Source: Aeromonas veronii bv. veronii (GTDB lineage: Bacteria > Pseudomonadota > Gammaproteobacteria > Enterobacterales > Aeromonadaceae). Taken from it: a stretch of DNA of 64,000 nt. Positions 36,976-45,919 of the stretch are shown here, one piece after another (within the stretch, counting starts at the first letter, position 1; the number at the start of each line of letters is the position of its first letter). Made by a program: the position numbers and the translations under genes. The stretch is from the NCBI RefSeq assembly GCF_000820225.1, contig NZ_CDDK01000041.1, forward strand, positions 26,162 through 90,161, given 5' to 3'. Under the pieces are notes generated by a model, which was given only the letters and a program-made list of their open reading frames with translations, was not told where the DNA came from and searched no databases.

Positions 36976-37557
36976 TTACTCTTCCAGGCTGATCCCGATA
37001 TTGGAGACGCCATCCTGAGAGGCGAATACTCTGATGGCCAGAATACGATCGCTGTCGCGCTCATGGGCAACCCGCTTGAGCAGTTCAACCTGGAACTCCA
37101 GCTCGGCTTCCATGTACTCGTGCTCGTAGAGCTCCTCTTCGGTCAGATCCCGCTCTTCCAGCAGCTCGATAAAACCGGCCACAGTACCGACTGAGGCATG
37201 ACTGGCATCGTTGGCCTCTTCGCCAACCCGGCAGATCACCGAGTTATAGGCGCAGCCCAGCGCAACACAGGCATCAAGCGCCGGATAGGCACCGTAGGAT
37301 TCAAACTTGCGGGGATCCGGAATGTGAGACTCGAACTCTTCGAGAATGGCCCCCAGATTGACCCGGGATCCCTTGACGGTGAGGTAGACCCACATCTGAT
37401 CCAGCGCATGCCGGAAAGCGCCAGCATTGCCAAAGCCGGAGGCCTGGCTGAACAGGGCATAGTTGGGGTACATACGCTCTGCCAGCGCCAGGGTGTAGAC
37501 GGTCTGTTGCCAAGGCTGTAGCTCGGCCAGTCGCTTATAAAACTTGTCACCAAACAC
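36976..37557 (-). CDS. YjaG family protein (DUF416)
   Basis: 193 residues, helical and cytoplasmic, with an acidic C-terminal third ('LTEEELYEHEYMEAELEFQVELL'). The N-terminal 'FYKRLAELQPWQQTVYTLALAERMYPNYALF' is typical of YjaG/DUF416. No biochemical function is known to me. It stands alone. Confidence 0.88.
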   Translation of the reverse strand: MFGDKFYKRLAELQPWQQTVYTLALAERMYPNYALFSQASGFGNAGAFRHALDQMWVYLTVKGSRVNLGAILEEFESHIPDPRKFESYGAYPALDACVALGCAYNSVICRVGEEANDASHASVGTVAGFIELLEERDLTEEELYEHEYMEAELEFQVELLKRVAHERDSDRILAIRVFASQDGVSNIGISLEE

Positions 37558-37719
37558 TGGAGTCGGATCCTTTGCAAAATGTGGGGCAGATTGTAGCCCA
37601 CGAGGGGCGCGGCGAAAACGAAAAAGCGCCCTGGTCGGCTATGTTGCGATATGAAGTCAGGTAAGATGGGTCGAGAGCGGCATCTTGTTGCGCCGCAAAT
37701 TCTGATAAGGAACAAGAGT

Positions 37720-38664
37720 ATGAGCCAACGTACCCTTCTTTTGCTCAGCCAGGATAATGCTCACTACGAACGGCTGCTCAAGGCCGCCAACCTCCCCCAT
37801 CTGCGCATTTTGCGAGCCGATAACCAGAGCGATGCCGAGAAGCTGATCGGCGAAGCCCATATTCTGATGGCCGAACCGGCCCGCGCCAAACCGCTGCTGC
37901 CCAAAGCCAACAAGCTGAGCTGGTTCCAGTCCACCTATGCGGGAGTCGATGTGCTGCTCGATCCTGACAGTCGTCGTGATTATCAGCTCACCAATGTGCG
38001 CGGCATCTTCGGCCCGCTGATGAGCGAGTATGTCTTTGGTCATCTGCTCAGCCTGATGCGCCAAATTCCCCTTTATCGGGAGCAGCAGAAACAGCGGCTG
38101 TGGCAAAGTCACCCCTATCAGGGCCTCAAGGGGCGCACCATGCTGATCCTGGGGACCGGCAGCATTGGCCAGCATATTGCCCACACCGGCAAACATTTTG
38201 GCATGAAGGTGCTGGGCATCAGCCGCAGCGGTCGGGAGCGAGCCGGGTTTGATCAGGTTTATCAGCTACCTGCGCTCAACAAGATGCTGGCGCAGGCCGA
38301 TGTCATCGTCAGCGTGCTGCCAGCCACCCGCGATACCCGTCATCTGTTCAATGCCGCCCGCTTCGAACACTGCAAACCGGGCGCCATCCTGTTCAACGTC
38401 GGTCGTGGCAGCGCCGTGCACTCGGACGATTTGCTCACCGCACTGCGTACCGGCAAGCTGGCGATGGCGGTGCTGGATGTGTTCGAGCAGGAGCCGCTGC
38501 CTGCCGACAGTCCACTGTGGGGCCAACCCAACCTCATCGTCACCCCCCACAACAGCGCCTACAGCTTCCCGGATGATGTGGCCCAGATCTTTGTGCGCAA
38601 CTACATCCGCTTTATCGATGGCCAGCCACTGGATGGCAAGATCGACTTCGACAAGGGTTACTGA
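37720..38664 (+). CDS. D-2-hydroxyacid dehydrogenase family protein
   Basis: 314 residues. NAD-binding Rossmann motif 'LGTGSIGQHIAHTGKHFGMKVLGISRS', then 'NVGRGSAVHSDDLLTAL' with the substrate-binding Arg, 'DVFEQEPLP' with the catalytic Glu, and 'TPHNSAYSF' with the catalytic His. It interconverts 2-ketoacids and D-2-hydroxyacids; similar proteins are glyoxylate/hydroxypyruvate reductases. AAGGA before ATG 37720 sets the start. Confidence 0.9.
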   Translation: MSQRTLLLLSQDNAHYERLLKAANLPHLRILRADNQSDAEKLIGEAHILMAEPARAKPLLPKANKLSWFQSTYAGVDVLLDPDSRRDYQLTNVRGIFGPLMSEYVFGHLLSLMRQIPLYREQQKQRLWQSHPYQGLKGRTMLILGTGSIGQHIAHTGKHFGMKVLGISRSGRERAGFDQVYQLPALNKMLAQADVIVSVLPATRDTRHLFNAARFEHCKPGAILFNVGRGSAVHSDDLLTALRTGKLAMAVLDVFEQEPLPADSPLWGQPNLIVTPHNSAYSFPDDVAQIFVRNYIRFIDGQPLDGKIDFDKGY

Positions 38665-38682
38665 CCCTCACGGCGCATGTAA

Positions 38683-38711
38683 AAAGGCCCCGCCAATCTG
38701 GCGGGGCCTTT
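38683..38711. terminator. Bidirectional intrinsic terminator between the dehydrogenase gene and mepM
   Basis: Stem aaaggccccgcca/tggcggggccttt with an ATC loop. Confidence 0.92.
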
Positions 38712-38735
38712 CATTTCAGGCTGTGACGACAGGTA

Positions 38736-40073
38736 TCAACCCGCAGCCAACTCCTTGCGGTAGCTCTTCACCTTGGCAAGGAACTGACGACGCTCTTTGC
38801 CGCTGAGCGGTTCAGCCATCGGCAGCTTGGCAGTCATGGCATTGACCGGGCGGTTGTTGATCCGCAGCTCGTAGTGCAGGTGAGCACCGGTCGAGCGACC
38901 TGTGTTGCCGGAGAGGCCGATCTTGTCGCCCATCTTCACTCGCTGACCGGTTTTGACCAGCAGCTTGCTCAGGTGCAGATAACGGGTAGAGAGAGTACGG
39001 CCATGCTTGATGACGATATAAGTGCCCGCCAGCGGGTGGCTGGTTGCCTTCTGGACGATACCATCGCCGGTCGCCAGCACTGGCGTGCCCACCGGCACTG
39101 CGAAGTCGGTGCCCTCGTGAGGACGCACCATACCGGTTACCGGATGTTTGCGCGCTGGGTTGAAATTGGAGCTGATCCGATAGCGGCTATGGGTCGGGTA
39201 GCGGCGGAATCCGCGCTCCAGACTGTTGCCCTGACCGTCGTAATAGTTGCCGTCATCGGAGAGCCAGGCCGACACCGTCTTGCCCTGGCTGGTCACTTCC
39301 ACACCCAGCAGCTGGCTGTTACCAGTGCTCTTGCCTTCCACCGTCTCCTGGCGTACCAGCACTTTGAACTTGTCGCCCTTCTGCAGATCCTTGGCGAAAT
39401 TCATTCGCCACTGGAACAGGTTGGCAATTTTCTGGATATGGTTGGCCGGAATCCCCGCATTGCGGGCACTGACATAGAAGCTGCCGTTGATCACGCCGTT
39501 GTAACGCTGCGGTTGCCACTCGACCTTCTCATTGATCATGGAGGCGGTATAGGCATCGTCGCTGCGCGCCATCACCAGCGTCTGCTTGATGTTCAAGCGG
39601 ATTTTGAGCTGCTGCAGGATGTTGTCCTGATCGATCAGCAGCTCGATATTCTGGCCCGGCTTGAGGCGCGCCAGATAATTCTTGTTGTCCGCGTCCAGCA
39701 CCTTGTAGAGGGTGGTGGTGGAGAGACCGAGATTGTTAAAAATGGCGGTCAGGTTTTCGCCGTTGCGGACCCGGTAATCCTGCCACTGGGGGGTGGTGTC
39801 AACCGGGATGTCGTCATCCGGCGCACTCTGATCAACCAGTTCGTGATCGGGGATTTCGTTAAAGTCGGTGTTGTTTTCGTTGGTTGCCGTACCTGCGGTA
39901 TCAATGGGCAACTCAAGACGCAGCGGCCGCTCGAGGATGTCACCCGGAGCTGGCAATAATGCCACTGCTGACAGGGTCATGGCCGTCAGCATCAGCATGG
40001 CGTAAAAGTGTTTGCGGGGAACCGGTGGTTCCCAATTGGCAGCCTGTACTACCAAGGGACGGAGACGTTTCAT
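38736..40073 (-). CDS. mepM: Murein DD-endopeptidase MepM (M23 family)
   Basis: 445 residues. N-terminal membrane anchor (about 24-41), LysM-like/OapA region ('DYRVRNGENLTAIFNNLGL', 100-118), Csd3-type middle domain, and a C-terminal LytM domain with zinc ligands His319 and Asp323 ('HEGTD') and His398/His400 ('AHLH'). It cuts D-Ala-mDAP crosslinks to let the wall grow. In E. coli mepM is next to znuA; here three genes are inserted between them. Confidence 0.94.
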   Translation of the reverse strand: MKRLRPLVVQAANWEPPVPRKHFYAMLMLTAMTLSAVALLPAPGDILERPLRLELPIDTAGTATNENNTDFNEIPDHELVDQSAPDDDIPVDTTPQWQDYRVRNGENLTAIFNNLGLSTTTLYKVLDADNKNYLARLKPGQNIELLIDQDNILQQLKIRLNIKQTLVMARSDDAYTASMINEKVEWQPQRYNGVINGSFYVSARNAGIPANHIQKIANLFQWRMNFAKDLQKGDKFKVLVRQETVEGKSTGNSQLLGVEVTSQGKTVSAWLSDDGNYYDGQGNSLERGFRRYPTHSRYRISSNFNPARKHPVTGMVRPHEGTDFAVPVGTPVLATGDGIVQKATSHPLAGTYIVIKHGRTLSTRYLHLSKLLVKTGQRVKMGDKIGLSGNTGRSTGAHLHYELRINNRPVNAMTAKLPMAEPLSGKERRQFLAKVKSYRKELAAG

Positions 40074-40333
40074 CCGCTATCCTGTATTTAGATCTAAAGA
40101 GTGTGAGTTGCGATGTCAGTTGTGACAAAACCGTATAAAACTGTTTGTTGGACACAAATAGTTACAAATAGTTCATCACAATCTGCATGAACCTCACATT
40201 TTATGCATAACCCGCCCGGATGGGCAGAAATGATCGTCTTTTTTAACCATTTTTTCCTATTTTTAAGAACCGGGTCGGATTCGATACTGAATAGAAACCT
40301 GGAATGTTGCGATAACTTTTCCATGGAGTGGAT

Positions 40334-41632
40334 ATGTCGTTAGCAAAACTGTTAATCAGAATAATTGTCGTCCTGTTCCTGATCGGTGCAGCGCTGCTGT
40401 TTGCACTGGAAGTCACGACAGTCCGCCAATCCATCCTCGACCAGATGTCAGCCAACCTGGAAACCGCCATCACCGCTCTCGGGCTGGTGCTGCAAGGAAC
40501 CCTGCTCAATGACGACAATGTGCTGGCCGAGACCATCGTCAATGCCATGTTCGATGGCGGCTTCGTCAGCTCGGTCACCCTGATCGATCCTGATGGCCAG
40601 TTGCTGTTTCAGAAGGTCTTCCACTCTACCCAGCAAAATGTCCCCGGCTGGCTTCCCTCGGTTATCGGCATGCCCCCCGTCAAGATTGAGCAAGAGTTGA
40701 CCGATGGCTGGCGCATGCTGGGCACTCTGACCCTTGAGGGGCATAGCGGCTACGCCTATCAGCATCTGTGGAATGCCATCAGTCGCACCGGTCTGGCGCT
40801 GCTGGCGGGCCTCGTCGTATTTACCCTGATCATCTCCCTGGTGTGCAAACGCCTGCTGCAGCCCCTGGAGCAGATCAACCTGCAGCTGATCCGTATCCGC
40901 AAACACCAGTTCAACAGCACCCTGCCCACTCCCTGGTTGCAAGACCTCAAAGAAGTGGCACTTTCCATCAACCAATTGGTTTCCGAACGCAAACGGGATC
41001 TGCTGCAACAACGACTCAAAATCACCCAGCTGGGAAAACAGCTGCCACTGATGACCCCACAGCCGCTGCAAGGAGTGAGCCCGCTGCCGGAAGGCGGGCA
41101 ACTGCAAAAATTTGTCTCCACACAAGGGGAGATCGCGCTCTATCAGCGTTTCTTGCCCAGTCAGCCCCTCGGTGCCGACAGCGATCTCGCAACCATCCAG
41201 AGCGCCCTGCAACAGTGGCAGCACTCTCATATAGAGGGGATCTTGCTGCCCCTCTCCCTGCTCAATCACCCACAATGGTCCGAGATCTCCCCTCTGCTAA
41301 GCCAGGGCCACGGCAAAACACTGGATTGGCGCTGGGATGTAGCCACATTCCCCGCCCATGGCCAAGCCACATTGGCTGCGTTGCAGGAACAGGGGTGTGA
41401 GCTCGCCTTCAGCGCCATTCCCCTCAATGCGGATACCTTCAATCAACTTGACCCGCTCAATCCCATCTTTATCAGCTGTCAGCTGACCGATGCGCCGCTC
41501 TACTGGAATCTGCTCTCCCAAACCATGCATGCCGCCGGTTATACCCTGCTGGCAGAATCGGGAGAGTGCCGCGACATCGACAAACTGCGGACCTGGGGTA
41601 TCGATGGTTATGCCAAGGAGGCGCAATCATGA
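40334..41632 (+). CDS. LapD-like inner-membrane receptor without GGDEF and with a decayed EAL-like domain
   Basis: 432 residues. TM helix 6-28; periplasmic LapD_MoxY_N-type domain 29-150 with the family's 'NVPGWLPSVIG' and 'DGWRMLGTL' segments (Trp126 at the position used by LapD to bind LapG) and 'HSGYAYQHLW'; TM helix 153-172; HAMP 173-220. A normal LapD then has GGDEF plus EAL. Here only about 210 residues remain, aligning by eye to the second half of an EAL domain ('ILLPLSLLNHPQW', 'ALQEQGCELAFS', 'AAGYTLLAESGECRDIDKLRTWGIDG'). The EAL-loop signature (KVLSR in LapD) is missing, so cyclic di-GMP binding is doubtful. ATG 40334 has GGAG five bases upstream. The TAXI gene overlaps its stop. 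Confidence 0.78.
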   Translation: MSLAKLLIRIIVVLFLIGAALLFALEVTTVRQSILDQMSANLETAITALGLVLQGTLLNDDNVLAETIVNAMFDGGFVSSVTLIDPDGQLLFQKVFHSTQQNVPGWLPSVIGMPPVKIEQELTDGWRMLGTLTLEGHSGYAYQHLWNAISRTGLALLAGLVVFTLIISLVCKRLLQPLEQINLQLIRIRKHQFNSTLPTPWLQDLKEVALSINQLVSERKRDLLQQRLKITQLGKQLPLMTPQPLQGVSPLPEGGQLQKFVSTQGEIALYQRFLPSQPLGADSDLATIQSALQQWQHSHIEGILLPLSLLNHPQWSEISPLLSQGHGKTLDWRWDVATFPAHGQATLAALQEQGCELAFSAIPLNADTFNQLDPLNPIFISCQLTDAPLYWNLLSQTMHAAGYTLLAESGECRDIDKLRTWGIDGYAKEAQS

Positions 41633-42570
41633 AGAAGCTCGCCATGCTGTTGCCCCTGCTGTGGCAACCCGGCCTGATGGCTGAAACCGTCACTATCACC
41701 ACCGGGGGTGAGCAGGGGATTTATCACCAGATAACCAAAGAGTTTTGCCGTCTGGCCCATGAGGTCGATGAGCAACTTGCGTGCACATTACAGAGCTCAT
41801 CGGGTTCAATAGAAAACCTGACGCGGCTGAAGAGTGGCGAGACCTCCTACGCCATGGTGCAGTCAGACTGGCTGTATCAGGCAAGCCAGGGCTTGGGCCC
41901 TTTTACCACCCAGCCGCAACCTGAGCTGCGCGCCCTGTTTGCCACCCATGCCGAGCCCTTCACCATAGTGATCCGTGCCGATGGCGATATCACTTCACTG
42001 GAACAGCTCAAGCTCGCCCCCATCGACATTGGGTTGAAGAACTCGGGAACCCGCCAGACGGCGCTGACCCTGTTCAACATCTTGGGAGCGAAAGAGCAGG
42101 ATCTCGATCTGAAAAGCATGGCCAACCTGCCGGATGCGCTCTGCAGCAAGCAGATCGACGCATTTGCACTGGTGATGGGACACCCTAACCGGATTGTGCT
42201 CGACACCGCCAAACGTTGCGCGGTCAGTTTCCTCCCCATCGATGGGGCCACCCGTGATCAGCTACTCAAAGGGGTCAAATATTACCAACGCAGTCAGGTG
42301 CCCGCCCGCATCTACCCCGGCAATCTGAAGGCGACCCCCACCTTTGCCATTGCCGCCACCCTGGTCACCAATGCCACCATGCCGGAAGAGTCTGTCTATC
42401 GTCTGACCAGGGCCATGCTGACCCAGCAAACCAAGTTCAATGAGCAGACTTATGGCTACGCCAATATGTTTCACCGGGCACGCAATAAAACCGGCCCGGT
42501 GCTGAGCATTGAACAGCATCCGGGCGCGGCGAAATATTTCGATGAGTTGAAGGCGGCGGGCAAGCTATAA
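41629..42570 (+). CDS. TAXI-family periplasmic solute-binding protein
   Basis: 313 residues with a signal peptide (cleavage after 'GLMA'). The TAXI fold of TRAP receptors is shown by 'VTITTGGEQGIYHQITKEFCRLA', 'SSGSIENLTRLKSGETSYAMVQSDWLYQA', 'IDIGLKNSGTRQTALTLFNILG' and 'VTNATMPEESVYRLTRAML'. Usually such proteins deliver substrates to a fused TRAP membrane protein; none is encoded nearby. Its ATG overlaps the LapD-like stop (ATGA) and has AAGGAG, so the two are made together. A sensory role is inferred. Confidence 0.85.
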   Translation: MKKLAMLLPLLWQPGLMAETVTITTGGEQGIYHQITKEFCRLAHEVDEQLACTLQSSSGSIENLTRLKSGETSYAMVQSDWLYQASQGLGPFTTQPQPELRALFATHAEPFTIVIRADGDITSLEQLKLAPIDIGLKNSGTRQTALTLFNILGAKEQDLDLKSMANLPDALCSKQIDAFALVMGHPNRIVLDTAKRCAVSFLPIDGATRDQLLKGVKYYQRSQVPARIYPGNLKATPTFAIAATLVTNATMPEESVYRLTRAMLTQQTKFNEQTYGYANMFHRARNKTGPVLSIEQHPGAAKYFDELKAAGKL

Positions 42571-43239
42571 CTGACGACGAGGAGAGCGCAGTTGCTCGCT
42601 GGAGAAACGGGTCTTCATCGATGTCCACTGCGCCAACCGATCGGCACTCCCCGCCAGCGTCCCTTCCCGCCGTGACTTCATGATCCAGATGCTTTTGGCA
42701 TCGAAACTGTAAACGGGAATGAGATCGGTACGCTTGCTGCCCGGCAGGATCCGGCTGTTGATGTTGTCGAGCACCAGTGGGTCAGCCTTGGGTGTCGGAA
42801 AATAGAGAGTCACCATGTGGAACTGGTTGTAACGCACCGCCTTGACGTAGGCCAGTCGCAGCTTCTTCTCATCCACCCCCAGCTCCATCAGGGTGTAGTA
42901 CTTGGAGATGCTGTAATCCTCGCAATCCCCACCCCGGGCGCCGATGAACTCCAGCGGATTGGCCCAGTAATCCTCATCTCCCCACAGCTTGGGGTCTTCA
43001 CTGTAGGTTAGATTGTTGAAGTAGTTGTTCACCAGCTCGATCTTCTGCTGGTCGGTTGTACCCGCTCTGGGGGTGAGCAGGCGAGAGAATGCCTCGGCCC
43101 GCTGGATGGCCCGGCCACCATACACTTCCTGCAGCTTGGCCCGCAGGTCCGGACTGGCAATATATTCGGAAAGACGCGAAGCCTGCACGTTGGCGCAACA
43201 TAGCGCCAACGTGCAAGCCGGGATCAACAACCATTTCAT
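42565..43239 (-). CDS. LapG-like periplasmic transglutaminase-type cysteine protease
   Basis: 224 residues. Signal peptide (about 1-20), then the BTLCP/LapG domain: 'LWGDEDYWANPLEFIGARGG', catalytic Cys106 ('GDCEDYSISKYYTL'), His141 ('FHMVTLYF') and Asp158 ('PLVLDNINSRI'). The spacing is close to that in LapG. LapG cleaves LapA-type adhesins near the N-terminus and is held by LapD. The gene converges with the TAXI gene, overlapping by six bases. ATG 43239 begins the signal peptide; GTG 43248 is less likely. No LapA adhesin is in the window. Confidence 0.85.
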   Translation of the reverse strand: MKWLLIPACTLALCCANVQASRLSEYIASPDLRAKLQEVYGGRAIQRAEAFSRLLTPRAGTTDQQKIELVNNYFNNLTYSEDPKLWGDEDYWANPLEFIGARGGDCEDYSISKYYTLMELGVDEKKLRLAYVKAVRYNQFHMVTLYFPTPKADPLVLDNINSRILPGSKRTDLIPVYSFDAKSIWIMKSRREGTLAGSADRLAQWTSMKTRFSSEQLRSPRRQL

Positions 43240-43306
43240 ACCGGACACTCCATGTCAGATGCTGGAGGTCAGTATAGCCCCTCCGGATGAGAGGCTCAGC
43301 AGGCGA

Positions 43307-44239
43307 TCAGCGACACTGTGCGAATGCGTCTGCCAGTTGCTGCATGAATTGGGGATAACCATCCGGGCCGAGCGGTACCTGTTCACCCACCTCATCAAGC
43401 AACAGCACCTTGGCGCCGGTATTGCGTGCCACCGATTCGATCACAGCCGGTGAGAATTGCGGCTCGGCATAAATGCAGCTCGCCTGCTTCTCTTCCAGTG
43501 CCTTGCGAATATCCACTAGCGTCTTGGCGCCAGGGCGACGCTCAGGACTTACGGTAAAGTGACCCTTTGAACTCATGCCGTAATGGCGCTCCCAGTAGCC
43601 ATACGCCTCGTGGAAGACAAAGTACCCCTTCTCATTCACCGTCTTCATCTGGCCAGCAATCACTTTGTCTTTGGCATCCACCTTGGCATCAAATGCCGCG
43701 AGGTTGGCGTCATAGCGAGCCTGATTGGCCGGATCCAGCTTGCCCAATTCACTTGCGATCGCCTTGGCAATCACTTTGGCCTGCGTCGGGCCAAGCCAGA
43801 TATGGGGATCTACCCCTTCGTGATGATGTCCCTCATGCCCTTCATCATGGTCACCGTGCTCGTGGGCGGCATGAACGTGATCATCATGGTCATGGGAATC
43901 GTGACTATCCTGAGTCGCGTAGTTGAACAACGGCATCCCCTCAACCTGAGTCAGGGCCGGAGCATGGGAATGATTAGCCAGCGGCTTGGCCATAAAACCT
44001 TCCAGCTCGGGGCCAACCCACACCACCAGATCGGCACTGTTGATGTTGCGAATATCGGAAGGGCGCAGGGAAAAATCGTGGGGAGAGGCGCCGGTGGGTA
44101 GCAATACCTTGGGCTCGCTCACCCCGTCAGTGATCGCCGCAGCGATGAAGCCAAGGGGCTTGATGGTGGTCAGTACCTCAATGGCACGAACAGGCAAACT
44201 CACCGCCAGCAGGGCAGTGAAAAGCGCAATAATTCTCAT
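43307..44239 (-). CDS. znuA: Zinc ABC transporter substrate-binding protein ZnuA
   Basis: 310 residues. Signal peptide (about 1-19), then the cluster A-I metal-binding fold with His54 ('GASPHDFSLRPSD') and His146 ('VDPHIWLGP'). Between them a loop of about 30 residues (112-141) is mostly His, Asp and Glu, the zinc-collecting loop of ZnuA. It captures Zn(II) in the periplasm and passes it to ZnuB. It is divergent from znuCB across twin Zur boxes. Confidence 0.96.
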   Translation of the reverse strand: MRIIALFTALLAVSLPVRAIEVLTTIKPLGFIAAAITDGVSEPKVLLPTGASPHDFSLRPSDIRNINSADLVVWVGPELEGFMAKPLANHSHAPALTQVEGMPLFNYATQDSHDSHDHDDHVHAAHEHGDHDEGHEGHHHEGVDPHIWLGPTQAKVIAKAIASELGKLDPANQARYDANLAAFDAKVDAKDKVIAGQMKTVNEKGYFVFHEAYGYWERHYGMSSKGHFTVSPERRPGAKTLVDIRKALEEKQASCIYAEPQFSPAVIESVARNTGAKVLLLDEVGEQVPLGPDGYPQFMQQLADAFAQCR

Positions 44240-44267
44240 TGGTGAATCTCGTCAGGGGGTGAGTATG

Positions 44268-44280
44268 TGATAATATAACA
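44268..44280. promoter_or_regulatory. Zur box 1 in the znuA/znuC intergenic region
   Basis: GTGATAATATAAC differs at one base from the perfect palindrome of box 2 (read on the opposite strand). It lies 29 bases from the znuA start codon and would block its transcription when zinc is plentiful. Confidence 0.75.
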
Positions 44281-44291
44281 GCCGCTTTTTG

Positions 44292-44304
44292 TTATATTAT
44301 AACT
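44292..44304. promoter_or_regulatory. Zur box 2 in the znuA/znuC intergenic region
   Basis: GTTATATTATAAC is a perfect 6-1-6 palindrome matching the core of gammaproteobacterial Zur operators. Its centre is 24 bases from box 1, so two Zur dimers may sit on the same region and control both divergent transcripts. Confidence 0.85.
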
Positions 44305-44332
44305 CTCACTGGCTGTAAACCCCGGAGTTGTC

Positions 44333-45109
44333 ATGAGCCAACTGGTAGAGCTGAAAGAGGTCTCTCTCTCGTTTGATGGACGCTCTGTGCTCGACAAGGT
44401 CTCCTTTACCCTCAATAAAGGCAAAATCACCACACTAGTCGGCCCCAACGGGGCGGGCAAGAGCACCCTGAGCAAGCTGGTGCTGGGCCTGCTCACGCCG
44501 GATTCAGGCAAGATCACCCGCAGCCGCGATCTGAGAGTCGGCTATGTACCGCAGCGCCTCTATCTGGATCCCACCCTGCCGCTGACGGTGCGCCGCTTCC
44601 TGCAGCTGGGCAAAAACAGCCGTCTCTCCATCGAGGAAGCTCTGGCCCGGGTGGGCGCTGAGGGATTGCTGGAAAACCGGATGCAGAAGCTCTCGGGTGG
44701 TGAGATGCAGCGTGTGCTGCTGGCTCGCGCCCTGCTGGTCAAGCCCGAGCTGCTGGTGCTGGACGAACCGGTGCAAGGGGTTGATATCACCGGCCAGATC
44801 GAGCTCTACGCCCTCATCGGCCAGCTCGCTGCCGAATTTAATTGCGCCGTGCTGATGGTATCCCACGACCTGCATCTGGTGATGGCCAGCACCCACGAGG
44901 TGATCTGCCTCAATCGCCACGTCTGCTGTCATGGCGAGCCGGAAAGCGTGGCGCGCCACCCCGAATTTGCCCGCCTGTTCGGGCGACCGGAGCAGGAGGT
45001 GCTGGCGGTCTATACCCACCATCACCACTGCGACGGCGAACACCATCATCATGAACCGCAGGCTCCCGTCATCCGCCTGCCCTCTCGCAACAACGCTCAC
45101 AGCAAATAG
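44333..45109 (+). CDS. znuC: Zinc ABC transporter ATP-binding protein ZnuC
   Basis: 258 residues. Walker A 'GPNGAGKST', signature '[16 protein letters not shown]', Walker B '[12 protein letters not shown]', switch His in 'VSHDLHLV'. The C-terminal tail is His-rich ('[15 protein letters not shown]'), as seen in some ZnuC proteins and possibly a zinc sensor. It powers zinc import through ZnuB. znuB follows 21 bases later. Confidence 0.96.
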   Translation: MSQLVELKEVSLSFDGRSVLDKVSFTLNKGKITTLVGPNGAGKSTLSKLVLGLLTPDSGKITRSRDLRVGYVPQRLYLDPTLPLTVRRFLQLGKNSRLSIEEALARVGAEGLLENRMQKLSGGEMQRVLLARALLVKPELLVLDEPVQGVDITGQIELYALIGQLAAEFNCAVLMVSHDLHLVMASTHEVICLNRHVCCHGEPESVARHPEFARLFGRPEQEVLAVYTHHHHCDGEHHHHEPQAPVIRLPSRNNAHSK

Positions 45110-45130
45110 CCCAAGCAACAGGACATTCAA

Positions 45131-45910
45131 GTGGACAGCTTTCTGTTATACGCCCTCGCGGCCGGTCTCGGCATCGCCCTGCTGGCCGGCCCCCTCGGCA
45201 GCTTCGTGGTATGGCGCAAGATGGCCTATTTTGGCGACACCCTCTCCCACGCCTGCCTGTTCGGTATCGCGCTGGGCATCCTGCTGCAGGTCGATCTCAC
45301 TCTGGCGGTAGTGGTCTGCTGCCTCGCCATGGCGATGCTGCTGGTGATCATGAGTCGCAACCAGCAGGTGGCAACTGATACCCTGCTCGGCATTCTGGCC
45401 CACAGCGCCCTGTCCCTCGGTCTGGTTACCTTGAGTTTTATGGATAACGTGCGGGTGGATCTGATGGCCTACCTGTTCGGCGACCTGCTCTCGGTACAAC
45501 CGATGGATCTGCTCTGGATCTACGGCGGTGGCGCGCTAGTACTGCTCACCCTGTGGCGACTGTGGGATCCCCTGCTCTCCATGACCATCTCGGAAGAGCT
45601 GGCACGGGTAGAGGGGATCCGGGTCGATGTGCTGCGCTGCGTATTGATGCTGCTGATCGGGCTGGTGATCGCCGTGGCGATGAAATTTGTCGGGGCGCTG
45701 ATCATCACCTCCCTGCTGATCATCCCCGCCGCCACCGCTCGCCGCTTCAGCCAGACGCCGGAGCAGATGGCTGGCTTTGCCGCGCTGATCGGCTGTCTCG
45801 CCGTGCTGGGTGGATTGACCCTCTCCTGGTATCAGGATACTCCAGCAGGACCTTCGGTCGTCGTCTGCGCCACCAGCCTATTTGTGCTGAGCCAGTTCAA
45901 GAGAGCGTAA
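45131..45910 (+). CDS. znuB: Zinc ABC transporter permease ZnuB
   Basis: 259 residues with about eight membrane helices. '[24 protein letters not shown]' and '[28 protein letters not shown]' are typical of ABC-3 metal permeases. The start is GTG 45131, preceded by AGGA. It forms the membrane channel of the ZnuABC zinc importer. Confidence 0.95.
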   Translation: MDSFLLYALAAGLGIALLAGPLGSFVVWRKMAYFGDTLSHACLFGIALGILLQVDLTLAVVVCCLAMAMLLVIMSRNQQVATDTLLGILAHSALSLGLVTLSFMDNVRVDLMAYLFGDLLSVQPMDLLWIYGGGALVLLTLWRLWDPLLSMTISEELARVEGIRVDVLRCVLMLLIGLVIAVAMKFVGALIITSLLIIPAATARRFSQTPEQMAGFAALIGCLAVLGGLTLSWYQDTPAGPSVVVCATSLFVLSQFKRA

Positions 45911-45919
45911 CGGTGCAGG

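Noticed and set aside
40328..41632. Possible intact cyclic di-GMP receptor (full LapD)
   Set aside because: There is no GGDEF domain and no EAL signature in the protein, so the standard LapD label would be misleading.
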